DNA of 64,000 nt from Microbacterium sp. cx-55 (lineage in GTDB: Bacteria; Actinomycetota; Actinomycetes; Actinomycetales; Microbacteriaceae). Shown here piece after piece: positions 20,270 to 28,935 of this stretch. The position numbers were made by a program, and so were the translations under genes. The stretch spans positions 1,736,001 through 1,800,000 of the forward strand of contig NZ_CP088261.1 of assembly GCF_021117345.1 (NCBI RefSeq), read 5' to 3'. How positions within the stretch are numbered: the first letter of the stretch is position 1; every line of letters starts with the position of its first letter. The notes below the pieces were generated by a model. The model was not told the DNA's origin and did no database searches. It was given only the letters and a program-made list of their open reading frames with translations.

Positions 20270-21307
20270 TCAGCGCGCCCGGTCGTCTTCGTCCAGCAGT
20301 CGGCTGAGGTAGTGGGCCACAGCCCGCACCGCCGCCAGATTGCTGGAGTAGTCCATGCGCATGGGGCCGAGCACGCCGATGCGGGCCTGCCCCACCGTGG
20401 CCTCGTAATCGCTGGCGACCACGGATGCCTCGACCAGGCCGAACGATGCGTTCTCACGCCCGATCGATGCAGCCAGTCCCTGCCCGTCGGCCACCATCTC
20501 GCTCATCAGCCGCATGAGCGTCACCTGCTCCTCGATGGCCTCCAGGAGCGGGTAGATGCTGCCCCGGAAGTCGCCCTCGGAGCGAGCGAGCGTCGCCGCC
20601 CCCGCCATCACGAGCCGGTCCTGTCGGAACTCGTCGAGTTCCTCCCCCACCACGCGCAGGATGGCGCGCAGCGCGCCGTCCGCGCGGGTCGGTACGGCGG
20701 GTGCGGCGACGGCTGCCTCGACCCGGCGGGTGCCCTCTCGCACCGACGCTCCGGTGACGAGTGCCGACACCGACGTCCGCAGCTGTGCGACCACCGTCTC
20801 GTCGAGCTCATCGGGCGCGAACGCCACGCGCTGGGAGACACGGCCCGTGTCGGTGACGAGGATCACGACGAGTCGCGACCCCCCGAGGTGCACGAGCTCG
20901 ACGTGGGTGATGTTCGCACGCTCGAAGGACGGATACTGCACGAGCGCGACCTGACCGGTGAGCTGGGTGAGCGCGCGAACCGTGCGCGCCAGCAGGTCAT
21001 CGAGGTCGGCGGGGCCGTCGAGGAACGCCGTGATTGCGCTCCGCTGCGCGGTCGTCAACGGGCGGAGCTCGGCGAGGTGGTTGACGAAGACACGGTAGCC
21101 CTTGTCGGTGGGCACGCGACCCGACGAGGTGTGCGGCGCGACGATCAGTTCCTCGTCCTCCAGGAGCGCCATGTCGTTGCGGATCGTCGCCGCCGACACA
21201 CCGAACGAGTGGCGGTCGACGATCGACTTGCTGCCCACCGGCTCTCGGGTCTCCACGTAGTCCTGCACGATCGCGCGGAGGACATCCAGACCACGTTCGC
21301 TGACCAT
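20270..21307 (-). CDS. hrcA: Heat-inducible transcription repressor HrcA
   Basis: A repressor of class I heat-shock genes that binds CIRCE and is stabilised by GroEL. The 345-residue protein has an N-terminal winged helix ([19 protein letters not shown], then [17 protein letters not shown]) and a GAF-like dimerisation core. The ATG at 21307 lies 11 bases from the operator at 21319-21345, so HrcA represses its own operon. It heads a minus-strand run of ten genes through leuA. Confidence 0.96.
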   Translation of the reverse strand: MVSERGLDVLRAIVQDYVETREPVGSKSIVDRHSFGVSAATIRNDMALLEDEELIVAPHTSSGRVPTDKGYRVFVNHLAELRPLTTAQRSAITAFLDGPADLDDLLARTVRALTQLTGQVALVQYPSFERANITHVELVHLGGSRLVVILVTDTGRVSQRVAFAPDELDETVVAQLRTSVSALVTGASVREGTRRVEAAVAAPAVPTRADGALRAILRVVGEELDEFRQDRLVMAGAATLARSEGDFRGSIYPLLEAIEEQVTLMRLMSEMVADGQGLAASIGRENASFGLVEASVVASDYEATVGQARIGVLGPMRMDYSSNLAAVRAVAHYLSRLLDEDDRAR

Positions 21308-21318
21308 GCGGATCCTTC

Positions 21319-21345
21319 CTGGCACTCGTGTACGGGGAGTGCCAA
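21319..21345 (-). promoter_or_regulatory. CIRCE operator of hrcA-dnaJ
   Basis: A 9-9-9 inverted repeat, TTGGCACTC - nine bases - GAGTGCCAG on the minus strand. It matches the CIRCE consensus TTAGCACTC-N9-GAGTGCTAA except at the outer positions. A -10-like TAGAAT (21345-21350) overlaps its upstream edge, so bound HrcA would cover the start of transcription. Confidence 0.9.
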
Positions 21346-21408
21346 TTCTAACCGGTCGTTCGCGCGGTGGGCAGATGACGGGTCCGTAGACTCGCGGCGG
21401 AGGCCCTG

Positions 21409-22833
21409 ATGAACGACACCACCGTACCCACGACCGGCGGCACGATCGCCGGACGCAGCGACGCGGGAATCCGCCGTTTCCTCGGCATCCCCTACGCGCT
21501 GCCGCCCTTCGGCGAACACCGCTTCGGCCTGCCGCAGCCCGTTCCCGCGTGGGATGGCGAGTTCCGCGCGACCGACTTCGGACCCACGGCACCCCAGTCC
21601 CCGTACCCCGGCGCGATCGGGAAGCTGCTCCCGTCCGTGGCGATCGCGGGCGAGAACATCCTCACGCTGAACATCTGGGCCCCCGAGGATGCGGCGGGAG
21701 CGCCCGTCATGGTGTGGATCCACGGCGGTGCTCTCGAGCGCGGGACGAGCGCCCTGCCGTCGTACGACGGCACATCGTTCGCGCGCGACGGCGTGGTGTT
21801 CGTCTCGATCAACTACCGCCTCGGCGCGGAGGGATTCTCGGTCCTCGACGGCGTGCCGCGGAACCTCGGGCTCGAAGACGCCGCCGCCGCCGTGCACTGG
21901 GTGCAGCGCGAGATCGCGGCCTTCGGCGGCGACCCCGCCCGCGTGACGATCTTCGGCGAATCGGCGGGCGGCGCGATCGTTGCGGCGCTCGCGTCCCGGC
22001 CGGACGTCCGCGGCGCCCTCGCGGGCGCCATCGTGCAGAGCGGCCCGCTGGATGCAGAACCCGTCGAACGCGCCGCGCGAGTCACCGCCGCCATTGCGAA
22101 GCACCTCGGGATCCCCGCCACCCGGGAGGCGTTCGCGGATGTTCCGCCGGAGCGTCTCGTCGCCGCACGCGATGCACTCGCCGCCCGCAGCTCGCTCCTG
22201 CGATCAGCCCCCGGGCACACGATCGCACTCGATCCGGTCAGCCTGCCCGTCAGTCCGCGCACCGCCGTGGGGGATGCGGAGTTCCCGTTGCTGATCGGCA
22301 CGAACACCGACGAGTACCGGCTGTGGTTCACGCCCGACGCCCTGCAGCGTCTCAACCGAGTCGCCCCTGCCGTCGCCCTCCTCGGCATGAAGGTGCCGTT
22401 CCGGGCCTGGCGGGCGTACCGCGACGCGCTCCCGTCCGCCTCCTCGGCCGAGCGACTCGGTCAGGTGTTCACCGACCGCGTGCTCCGCGTGCCGGCGATC
22501 GAGCTCGCCTCGGCGCGATCCGCCCCCACCTGGGTCTACGAGTTCGCCTGGCAGAGCCCCGTCCGCGACCTTCGCGCGGCACACGCACTGGAGATCGGAT
22601 TCGTCTTCGACGGCGTCCAGGACGACGCATCCATCGCACTCGCCGGCCCGGACGCTCCCGTTTCGCTCGCGCAGCGGATGCACGCCGAGTGGGTGCGATT
22701 CGCTTTCACGGGCTCGCCCGGCTGGGACACCTGGACGGCGGATGCAGACGGCCCCGTGCAGCGCTACGACGTCGACTCATCGCCCGTGCCGCTCCCCCGC
22801 GCCGCGGCATTGCACGCGCTCAGCCGGTCCTGA
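21409..22833 (+). CDS. Type-B carboxylesterase/lipase family protein
   Basis: A 474-residue alpha/beta hydrolase of the carboxylesterase family. It has the N-terminal block FLGIPYALPP, ENILTLNIWAP, the oxyanion HGG, nucleophile elbow GESAGG near residue 186, an acidic residue in GTNTDEYRLW and the catalytic histidine probably in AHALEIGFVF. No signal peptide, so it is cytoplasmic. The ATG at 21409 has GGAGG at good spacing and a -10-like TAGACT at 21387. Natural substrate unknown; convergent with hemW. Confidence 0.9.
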   Translation: MNDTTVPTTGGTIAGRSDAGIRRFLGIPYALPPFGEHRFGLPQPVPAWDGEFRATDFGPTAPQSPYPGAIGKLLPSVAIAGENILTLNIWAPEDAAGAPVMVWIHGGALERGTSALPSYDGTSFARDGVVFVSINYRLGAEGFSVLDGVPRNLGLEDAAAAVHWVQREIAAFGGDPARVTIFGESAGGAIVAALASRPDVRGALAGAIVQSGPLDAEPVERAARVTAAIAKHLGIPATREAFADVPPERLVAARDALAARSSLLRSAPGHTIALDPVSLPVSPRTAVGDAEFPLLIGTNTDEYRLWFTPDALQRLNRVAPAVALLGMKVPFRAWRAYRDALPSASSAERLGQVFTDRVLRVPAIELASARSAPTWVYEFAWQSPVRDLRAAHALEIGFVFDGVQDDASIALAGPDAPVSLAQRMHAEWVRFAFTGSPGWDTWTADADGPVQRYDVDSSPVPLPRAAALHALSRS

Positions 22834-22860
22834 CCGACGGTCGACGCACGTCCGTGCGGG

Positions 22861-24075
22861 TCACTCCGTGAGCGCGCGGACGACGGCGTCGGCGAGGAGC
22901 CGGCCGCGCCGTGTCAGCACGATGCGACCGCCGATGGCGGATGCCCCCTCGATCAGGCCGTCGGCGATGAGCCCCGCGACGGCGCTTCGCCGTACCGGGG
23001 GGATCGCCTGCATCGACAACCCCTCGCGGATGCGCGACTGGAGCAGGATCCGCTCGAGGGTGCGGGCCTCGGCATCCGGAACCTCCCGCGCCGCCGCCGG
23101 CGACACGTCCTGCGCCAGGCGCTGCGCGTACGCCGCGGGGTGCTTCACGTTCCACCACCGGACGCCGGCGACGTGGCTGTGCGCACCGGGACCGAAGCCC
23201 CACCAGTCGGTGCCCCGCCAGTAGGCGAGATTATGGCGCGAGCGCTGCGACGGCGTGCGCGCCCAGTTCGACACCTCGTACCAGTCGAAGCCCGCGGCGG
23301 CGGCCGCATCGTCGACGAGCTCGTACATGTCGGCCTGCAGGTCGTCGTCGGGCGCCGGCACCTCACCGCGGCGGATGCGGCGGGCGAGCTGGGTGCCGTC
23401 TTCGATGATGAGCGCGTACGCCGAGAGGTGATCGGGCTCGAGAGCGAGCGCGGTCGAGACCGACGTGCGCCAGTCCTCGATGCTCTCGCCGGGAGCGCCG
23501 TAGATCAGGTCGAGGCTCACCGCGAGGCCCACGGCGCGCGCCGCGGCGACCGCATGCGCGACGTTCGCCGGATCATGAGTGCGGTCGAGCGCCGCCAGCA
23601 CGTGCGGCACGGCCGACTGCATCCCGATCGAGACGCGCGTCACACCCGCATCCGCGAGCTCCTGCAGCGACTCCACCGAGACCGTGTCGGGATTGGCTTC
23701 GACCGTGATCTCCGCGCCGGGCGCGATGCCGAACGCGTCCCGCACGTCGCCCAGCATCCGAGCGAGAGATCCGGACGGCAGGAGGGTCGGGGTGCCGCCC
23801 CCGAAGAACACGGTCTGAGCCGGCCGGCGGTGCTCACCGAGCACCCGCGTCGCCATCGCGATCTCCCGCGACACCGAATCGGGGTAGTCCTCGCGGCGCT
23901 CTCCGCGGAGCTCCTCGGCGGTGTACGTGTTGAAGTCGCAGTACCCGCAGCGCACCCGGCAGAACGGCACGTGCAGGTAGACGCCGAAGTCGACCTCCGG
24001 ATCGGCGACGACACCGTGCGGCAATGCGCCGTCGGCCGGAACCGGGTCACCGTCGGGAAGAACCGAGGGCGACAT
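22861..24075 (-). CDS. hemW: Radical SAM haem chaperone HemW
   Basis: A radical SAM protein of 404 residues with the cluster motif CRVRCGYC near residue 42, the SAM-binding GGGTP motif, and the HNLAYW block that marks HemW rather than the coproporphyrinogen dehydrogenase HemN. HemW binds haem and delivers it to target proteins. The ATG at 24075 overlaps the stop of the DUF1990 gene by one base (TGATG), so the two are coupled. Confidence 0.93.
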   Translation of the reverse strand: MSPSVLPDGDPVPADGALPHGVVADPEVDFGVYLHVPFCRVRCGYCDFNTYTAEELRGERREDYPDSVSREIAMATRVLGEHRRPAQTVFFGGGTPTLLPSGSLARMLGDVRDAFGIAPGAEITVEANPDTVSVESLQELADAGVTRVSIGMQSAVPHVLAALDRTHDPANVAHAVAAARAVGLAVSLDLIYGAPGESIEDWRTSVSTALALEPDHLSAYALIIEDGTQLARRIRRGEVPAPDDDLQADMYELVDDAAAAAGFDWYEVSNWARTPSQRSRHNLAYWRGTDWWGFGPGAHSHVAGVRWWNVKHPAAYAQRLAQDVSPAAAREVPDAEARTLERILLQSRIREGLSMQAIPPVRRSAVAGLIADGLIEGASAIGGRIVLTRRGRLLADAVVRALTE

Positions 24076-24716
24076 CAGGTGTACATCGGCGAGATCGCCC
24101 GCAGGTAACGGCCGAACAGCTCGCGACGCCGACGCCGAACCAGCACCGGCAGCATCCGGTACGCGAGCGCCACCGGGCGGTCGAACGCGCGCACCGTGAA
24201 CCACACTTCATCGTCGCTGCGCCACTCGATCATGAACGACTCCTCGCCGCTCACCACCGAGCCCTCGACCGTGCCCAGCGCGAAACCGATGCGACGCTTC
24301 TCCTCCACGACGAAGATCACGCGAAGTTCCGCATCCACGCTCATGCCGCCCACGCGGCCGTGGACGTGCACCGTCGCGCCCGCGCCGACGTACGGCGTGC
24401 CGTCGGCGTCGAAGCGCAGGTCGGCGTCCAGACGGCTCGGCGCGATCGGCTGACCCTCGTCGTCGAAACTCACACCCGAGTAGGCGGGCCCGGCGGCCGG
24501 ACGAATGTCGCGCAACTCCAGACCCCCGTCGCGCAGCGCGCGCCACGACAGCAACGCCTCGCCCGCGGCGCGGAAGCGATCTTCGCCGCTGCCGATCTTC
24601 CACGACTCCTGGGCCGGAAGACTGCGTTCCGGCGGGTACTGCATGAGATCGGATGCTTGGGTCGCCCCGACGGCGGCATAGTCGACGGTCTCGTCCCGGA
24701 AGGTCCCGCGGCGCAT
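24075..24716 (-). CDS. DUF1990 family protein
   Basis: A conserved 213-residue protein of unknown function, matching the DUF1990 pattern at the start (NYAAVG-like VDYAAVGATQ, LMQYPPE) and in the centre (GAGATVHVHGRVGG). There is no signal peptide or membrane segment. The ATG at 24716 is preferred over a GTG at 24749 because it is seven bases past TAGGCT on the minus strand, a leaderless arrangement. It precedes and overlaps hemW; a role in haem chemistry cannot be claimed from this alone. Confidence 0.8.
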   Translation of the reverse strand: MRRGTFRDETVDYAAVGATQASDLMQYPPERSLPAQESWKIGSGEDRFRAAGEALLSWRALRDGGLELRDIRPAAGPAYSGVSFDDEGQPIAPSRLDADLRFDADGTPYVGAGATVHVHGRVGGMSVDAELRVIFVVEEKRRIGFALGTVEGSVVSGEESFMIEWRSDDEVWFTVRAFDRPVALAYRMLPVLVRRRRRELFGRYLRAISPMYT

Positions 24717-24783
24717 ATCCCTCAGCCTAACCGTGGTGGTTCGCGGCACGCCCGGCGATCATCCTCCGGAGCGCGCCCCGCCA

Positions 24784-26634
24784 CTACTTCTTGTCTTTGG
24801 TTTCCACATCGCCCGAGAGCGCAGCGATGAACGCCTCCTGGGGGACCTCCACGCGACCGACCATCTTCATGCGCTTCTTTCCCTCCTTCTGCTTCTCGAG
24901 CAGTTTGCGCTTTCGCGTGATGTCGCCGCCGTAGCACTTCGCGAGCACGTCCTTGCGGATGGCGCGAATGCTCTCTCGGGCGATGATCCGCGCGCCGATG
25001 GCCGCCTGGATCGGCACCTCGAACTGCTGGCGCGGGATGAGCTTGCGCAGGCGCTCGGTCATCAGCGTGCCGTACGCGTACGCCTTCTCTCGGTGCACGA
25101 TGGCGCTGAACGCGTCGACCTTGTCGCCCTGCAGCAGAATGTCGACCTTCACGAGATCGGCCTCCTGCTGTCCCGACGGCTCGTAGTCGAGGCTCGCGTA
25201 CCCCTGCGTGCGGCTCTTCAGCTGGTCGAAGAAGTCGAAGACGATCTCACCGAGCGGCATGTTGTAGCGCAGCTCGACGCGTTCCTCGCTCAGGTAATCC
25301 ATACCGAGCAGTGTGCCGCGACGGGACTGGCAGAGCTCCATCACGGTGCCCACGAAATCCTTCGGCAGCAGGATCGCGGCCTTGACCATCGGCTCGGATA
25401 CGGAGGCGACGCGGCCATCCGGATACTCGCTCGGGTTCGTGACCGTGACCGTCTGCCCGGTGTCGGTCTGCACCTCGTAGATCACGCTCGGCGCGGTCGT
25501 GATGAGGTCGAGGTCGAACTCCCGAGCGAGACGCTCGGTCACGATCTCGAGGTGCAGGAGCCCCAGGAACCCGCAGCGGAAGCCGAAGCCCAGCGCGACC
25601 GACGTCTCCGGCTCGTAGACCAGCGCCGCATCCGAGAGCTTCAGCTTGTCGAGCGCTTCACGGAGGATCGCGTAGTCGCTGCCGTCGATCGGGTAGAGAC
25701 CCGAGAACACCATCGGCTTGGGGTCGGTGTATCCGGGCAGGGCTTGGGTCGCGGGCTTGCGGGCCGTCGTGATCGTGTCACCGACCTTCGACTGGCGCAC
25801 GTCCTTCACGCCCGTGATCAGGTACCCCACTTCGCCCACGCCGAGACCCGTGGACGGCGTCGGCTCGGGGCTCGAGACGCCGATCTCCAGCAGCTCGTGC
25901 GTCGCGCGCGTCGACATCATCTGGATGCGTTCGCGGGGCTCGAGCTTGCCGTCGATCATGCGCACGTAGGTCACGACACCGCGGTAGGCGTCGTAGACGG
26001 AGTCGAAGATCATCGCGCGGGCCGCGGCGTTCGGGTCACCCTGGGGGGCGGGGATCTCGGCGACGATGCGCTCGAGCAGCTCTTCGACGCCCTGGCCGGT
26101 CTTACCGCTCACGCGGAGCACGTCTTCCGGCTTGCCACCGATGAGGCCGGCGAGCTCGGCGGCGAACTTGTCGGGATCGGCGGCCGGCAGGTCGATCTTG
26201 TTGAGCACCGGGATGATCTGCAGGTCGTTCTCGAGCGCGAGGTAGAGGTTCGCGAGCGTCTGCGCCTCGATACCCTGCGCGGCGTCCACGAGCAGCACAG
26301 CGCCTTCGCAGGCGGCGAGCGACCGACTCACCTCGTAGGTGAAGTCCACGTGCCCGGGGGTGTCGATCATGTTCAGCGCGTAGGTCTGCCCGTTCGACTC
26401 CCATGGCATGCGCACGGCCTGGCTCTTGATGGTGATGCCGCGCTCGCGCTCGATATCCATGCGGTCGAGGTACTGGGCGCGCATGTCGCGGTCGTTGACG
26501 ACGCCCGTGATCTGCAGCATCCGGTCGGCCAAGGTCGACTTGCCGTGGTCGATGTGGGCGATGATGCAGAAGTTCCGGAGCGACTCGGGAGGAGTCGCAC
26601 TCGGCTGCAGGGACGTAAGCGCGCGCGGTGACAT
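24784..26634 (-). CDS. lepA: Elongation factor 4 (LepA)
   Basis: A translational GTPase of 616 residues. It has the P-loop AHIDHGKST, the switch [13 protein letters not shown] and NKID, EF-G-like domains, and the LepA-specific C-terminal domain with [16 protein letters not shown] near residue 585. It acts on stalled or assembling ribosomes. A TAGAAT hexamer lies nine bases before the ATG at 26634, so the 5' leader is at most a few bases. Divergent from the alpha/beta hydrolase at 26695. Confidence 0.97.
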   Translation of the reverse strand: MSPRALTSLQPSATPPESLRNFCIIAHIDHGKSTLADRMLQITGVVNDRDMRAQYLDRMDIERERGITIKSQAVRMPWESNGQTYALNMIDTPGHVDFTYEVSRSLAACEGAVLLVDAAQGIEAQTLANLYLALENDLQIIPVLNKIDLPAADPDKFAAELAGLIGGKPEDVLRVSGKTGQGVEELLERIVAEIPAPQGDPNAAARAMIFDSVYDAYRGVVTYVRMIDGKLEPRERIQMMSTRATHELLEIGVSSPEPTPSTGLGVGEVGYLITGVKDVRQSKVGDTITTARKPATQALPGYTDPKPMVFSGLYPIDGSDYAILREALDKLKLSDAALVYEPETSVALGFGFRCGFLGLLHLEIVTERLAREFDLDLITTAPSVIYEVQTDTGQTVTVTNPSEYPDGRVASVSEPMVKAAILLPKDFVGTVMELCQSRRGTLLGMDYLSEERVELRYNMPLGEIVFDFFDQLKSRTQGYASLDYEPSGQQEADLVKVDILLQGDKVDAFSAIVHREKAYAYGTLMTERLRKLIPRQQFEVPIQAAIGARIIARESIRAIRKDVLAKCYGGDITRKRKLLEKQKEGKKRMKMVGRVEVPQEAFIAALSGDVETKDKK

Positions 26635-26694
26635 GTTCCGTCGATTCTACGGGCGGCGACCGTGGACCGTGTTCCCCGCGCATAGCCTGGTCGG

Positions 26695-27456
26695 ATGACG
26701 GTGCAGGTCGTTCTGGTCCACGGCATCCGCACGTCCGCGTCGATGTGGCGGGCACAGGTTGAAACCCTCGCGGCGCGGGGCATCACCGCGACGGCCGTCG
26801 ACCTCCCCGGGCACGGAACGCGGATGGCGGAGACGTTCACCCTGGCGGAGGCCTTCGCCACGATCGATCGGGCCGTGCGCACGGCGGCTGAGCGCGGGCC
26901 GGTGCTGCTGGTGGGTCATTCCATGGGCGGTCTGCTCTGCACCGAGTACGCGGGTGCGATCGATCCGCCCCCCATCGCGGGCTTCGTCGCGGCGTCGTGC
27001 ACGTCGATCCCGCGCGGTGTCGGGCTCCGCACCTACCGTGCGCTCGCACGAACCGTCGACGCGCTCCCCGACCGCGGGATGTGGATGACGAAGCGGATGC
27101 TGGCCGCCACTTTGCCGGAAGAGACCCGCGCCGACTTCGGCGCGGGCGGGTACGCCTTCGACACCCAGGACCTCGCCCTGAGCCTGCTCGCCACCCTCGA
27201 CGTCGCGGGAGCGGTCGCCCGCATCCGCGTGCCGCTCTGGTTCGTCAACGGCCAGTACGACCAGCTCCGCCTCCACGAACGCCTCTTCACCCGGCTCGCG
27301 CCGCACGCGGAACTGATCGTCGTGCCACGCACCAGCCATCTCGTGACCGCCATGCGTCCCGCCGCGTTCGACGCCGTCCTCGCGCTCGCCATCGCCACGA
27401 TCGATGCCCGGCACGCGAGCGACCCGCAGGACCACGGGGTTTCCGCGCAGACCTGA
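26695..27456 (+). CDS. Alpha/beta hydrolase
   Basis: This 253-residue hydrolase of the small monomeric type has HG near the N-terminus ([13 protein letters not shown]), DLPGHG, nucleophile GHSMGG near residue 77, the acid in NGQYDQ and the histidine in RTSHLV near residue 221, so the triad is complete. No signal peptide. The ATG at 26695 is exactly six bases after TAGCCT, indicating a leaderless transcript. The substrate is not predictable. The rpsT promoter overlaps its stop codon. Confidence 0.88.
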   Translation: MTVQVVLVHGIRTSASMWRAQVETLAARGITATAVDLPGHGTRMAETFTLAEAFATIDRAVRTAAERGPVLLVGHSMGGLLCTEYAGAIDPPPIAGFVAASCTSIPRGVGLRTYRALARTVDALPDRGMWMTKRMLAATLPEETRADFGAGGYAFDTQDLALSLLATLDVAGAVARIRVPLWFVNGQYDQLRLHERLFTRLAPHAELIVVPRTSHLVTAMRPAAFDAVLALAIATIDARHASDPQDHGVSAQT

Positions 27457-27574
27457 TAGAGTTGTTCCTTGGCTTGCATGCGGGGATTTTCCCGTCCCTC
27501 ATGACCGCCGGAAAGCGCCCTCTTCGCCGACCGGCACGATCCTATTTCTCTCAAACGAAAGTCCGACGACACAC

Positions 27575-27835
27575 GTGGCAAACATCAAGTCGCAGATCAA
27601 GCGCAACAAGACCAACGAGAAGGCGCGCGAGCGCAACAAGGCCGTTAAGAGCGAGCTGCGTAGCGCGGTGCGCCGCACCCGCGAGGCTGTCGCCGCCGGC
27701 GACAAGACCGCTGCGGTCAAGGCCCTCGGCACGGCGACCAAGAAGCTCGACAAGGCCGTCAGCAAGGGCGTCATCCACCAGAACCAGGCGGCGAACCGCA
27801 AGTCGGCCATCGCCAAGCAGGTCGCGTCGCTCTAA
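27575..27835 (+). CDS. rpsT: 30S ribosomal protein S20
   Basis: An 86-residue basic protein beginning (M)[20 protein letters not shown], the S20 signature; it binds 16S rRNA early in 30S assembly. The start codon is GTG at 27575, fixed by the family N-terminus. No strong SD is visible. The 118-base gap upstream contains a -10-like TAGAGT at 27457-27462, so the leader would be about 105 bases, long enough for autoregulation. Confidence 0.97.
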   Translation: MANIKSQIKRNKTNEKARERNKAVKSELRSAVRRTREAVAAGDKTAAVKALGTATKKLDKAVSKGVIHQNQAANRKSAIAKQVASL

Positions 27836-27850
27836 GCACCGCTTTTGTTC

Positions 27851-27878
27851 GAAGGCCCGTCGTTCGCGACGGGCCTTC
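27851..27878. terminator. Terminator between convergent rpsT and holA
   Basis: A perfect 12-bp G/C-rich stem (27851-27862 with 27867-27878) with a TTCG tetraloop. There is no long T-run on the rpsT side, but a short TTTT lies on the left flank, so it probably works for both strands. Confidence 0.8.
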
Positions 27879-27897
27879 GTCATTTCTGGCGCCGGTC

Positions 27898-28926
27898 TCA
27901 GGCGGAGCCATAGGGAGCGCGCGTCGCAATCACGGTGATGAGTCGCTCCAGGGCGAACACCGGGTCGCGGGAGGCGCCTTTGACCTCGGCGTCGGCACGT
28001 GCGGTCGCCTGGATCGCGAGCCCCAGCGCATCCTGGTTCCAGCCGGCGAGATCGCGCCGCGCGCGATCGACCTGCCAGTCCTTCATCCCGAGCCGCGACG
28101 CGAGGGCACCGGATGACTCGCGGGTTCCGGCCACCCGCGCCATCGTGCGCAGCTTCATGGCGATCGCCGCGACCATCGGCACGGGATCCGCACCCGACGC
28201 CAGCGCCTGCCGCAGGCTCACCAGCGCGTCTCCGTAGCGACCGGCGATCGCGATGTCGGCCACCGTGAACGCCGATGTCTCGACGCGACCCCCGTAGTAC
28301 CGCTCGACGATCTGGTCGGTGATATCGCCCTCGACGTCGACGATGAGCTGCTGACAGGCCGCCGCGAGTTCGGTCAGATCGTCGGCGAACGCCGCCACGA
28401 GCGAGCGCAGAGCGTTCGACGCGATCCGGCGTCCTGCCTCGCGGAACTCCCCCGCGGCGAAGTCGTACCGGTCGGAATCGCGGCGCACCGCGGGGCACGC
28501 GATCTCGATGCCGCCACCGGTACCGGCGCGGATGGCCTCGAGGAGCTTCTTGCCACGCACGCTCGCCCCCGTGTGGCGGAGCACGATCGTCGCGCCGTCC
28601 TGGGGACCGGCGAGGTACGAGATGGCCTCCGCGAGGAACGCGTCGGAACACTTCTCGACGCTGCTGACCCGAACGAGGCGGGGCTCGCCGAAGAGCGACG
28701 GCGCGCTCACCGCCAGCAACGTCCCCGCCGTGTAGTCGGCCGCGTCGATGTCGGAGATCTCGAGACTCGGGTCTTCTGCGCGCAGGTACTCGCGAAGCCG
28801 CGATGTCGCGCGCTCCGCGCAGACCTCCTCGGGACCCGAGATCAGCACGATGGGCGCCGGTCGGGGTTCCCGCCATGACACCTGCGGGATGGCCGACCGC
28901 GGGGCGGACGGTCGACGAGTAACCAT
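27898..28926 (-). CDS. holA: DNA polymerase III subunit delta
   Basis: The clamp-loader delta subunit that opens the beta clamp. The 342-residue protein fits the family: an N-terminal RecA-like fold (PIVLISGPEEVCAERA), the SLFGEPRLV beta-clamp contact, and a C-terminal collar domain. It follows comEC by nine bases, the usual comEA-comEC-holA order in many bacteria. Confidence 0.93.
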   Translation of the reverse strand: MVTRRPSAPRSAIPQVSWREPRPAPIVLISGPEEVCAERATSRLREYLRAEDPSLEISDIDAADYTAGTLLAVSAPSLFGEPRLVRVSSVEKCSDAFLAEAISYLAGPQDGATIVLRHTGASVRGKKLLEAIRAGTGGGIEIACPAVRRDSDRYDFAAGEFREAGRRIASNALRSLVAAFADDLTELAAACQQLIVDVEGDITDQIVERYYGGRVETSAFTVADIAIAGRYGDALVSLRQALASGADPVPMVAAIAMKLRTMARVAGTRESSGALASRLGMKDWQVDRARRDLAGWNQDALGLAIQATARADAEVKGASRDPVFALERLITVIATRAPYGSA

Positions 28927-28935
28927 CGCTCCAGC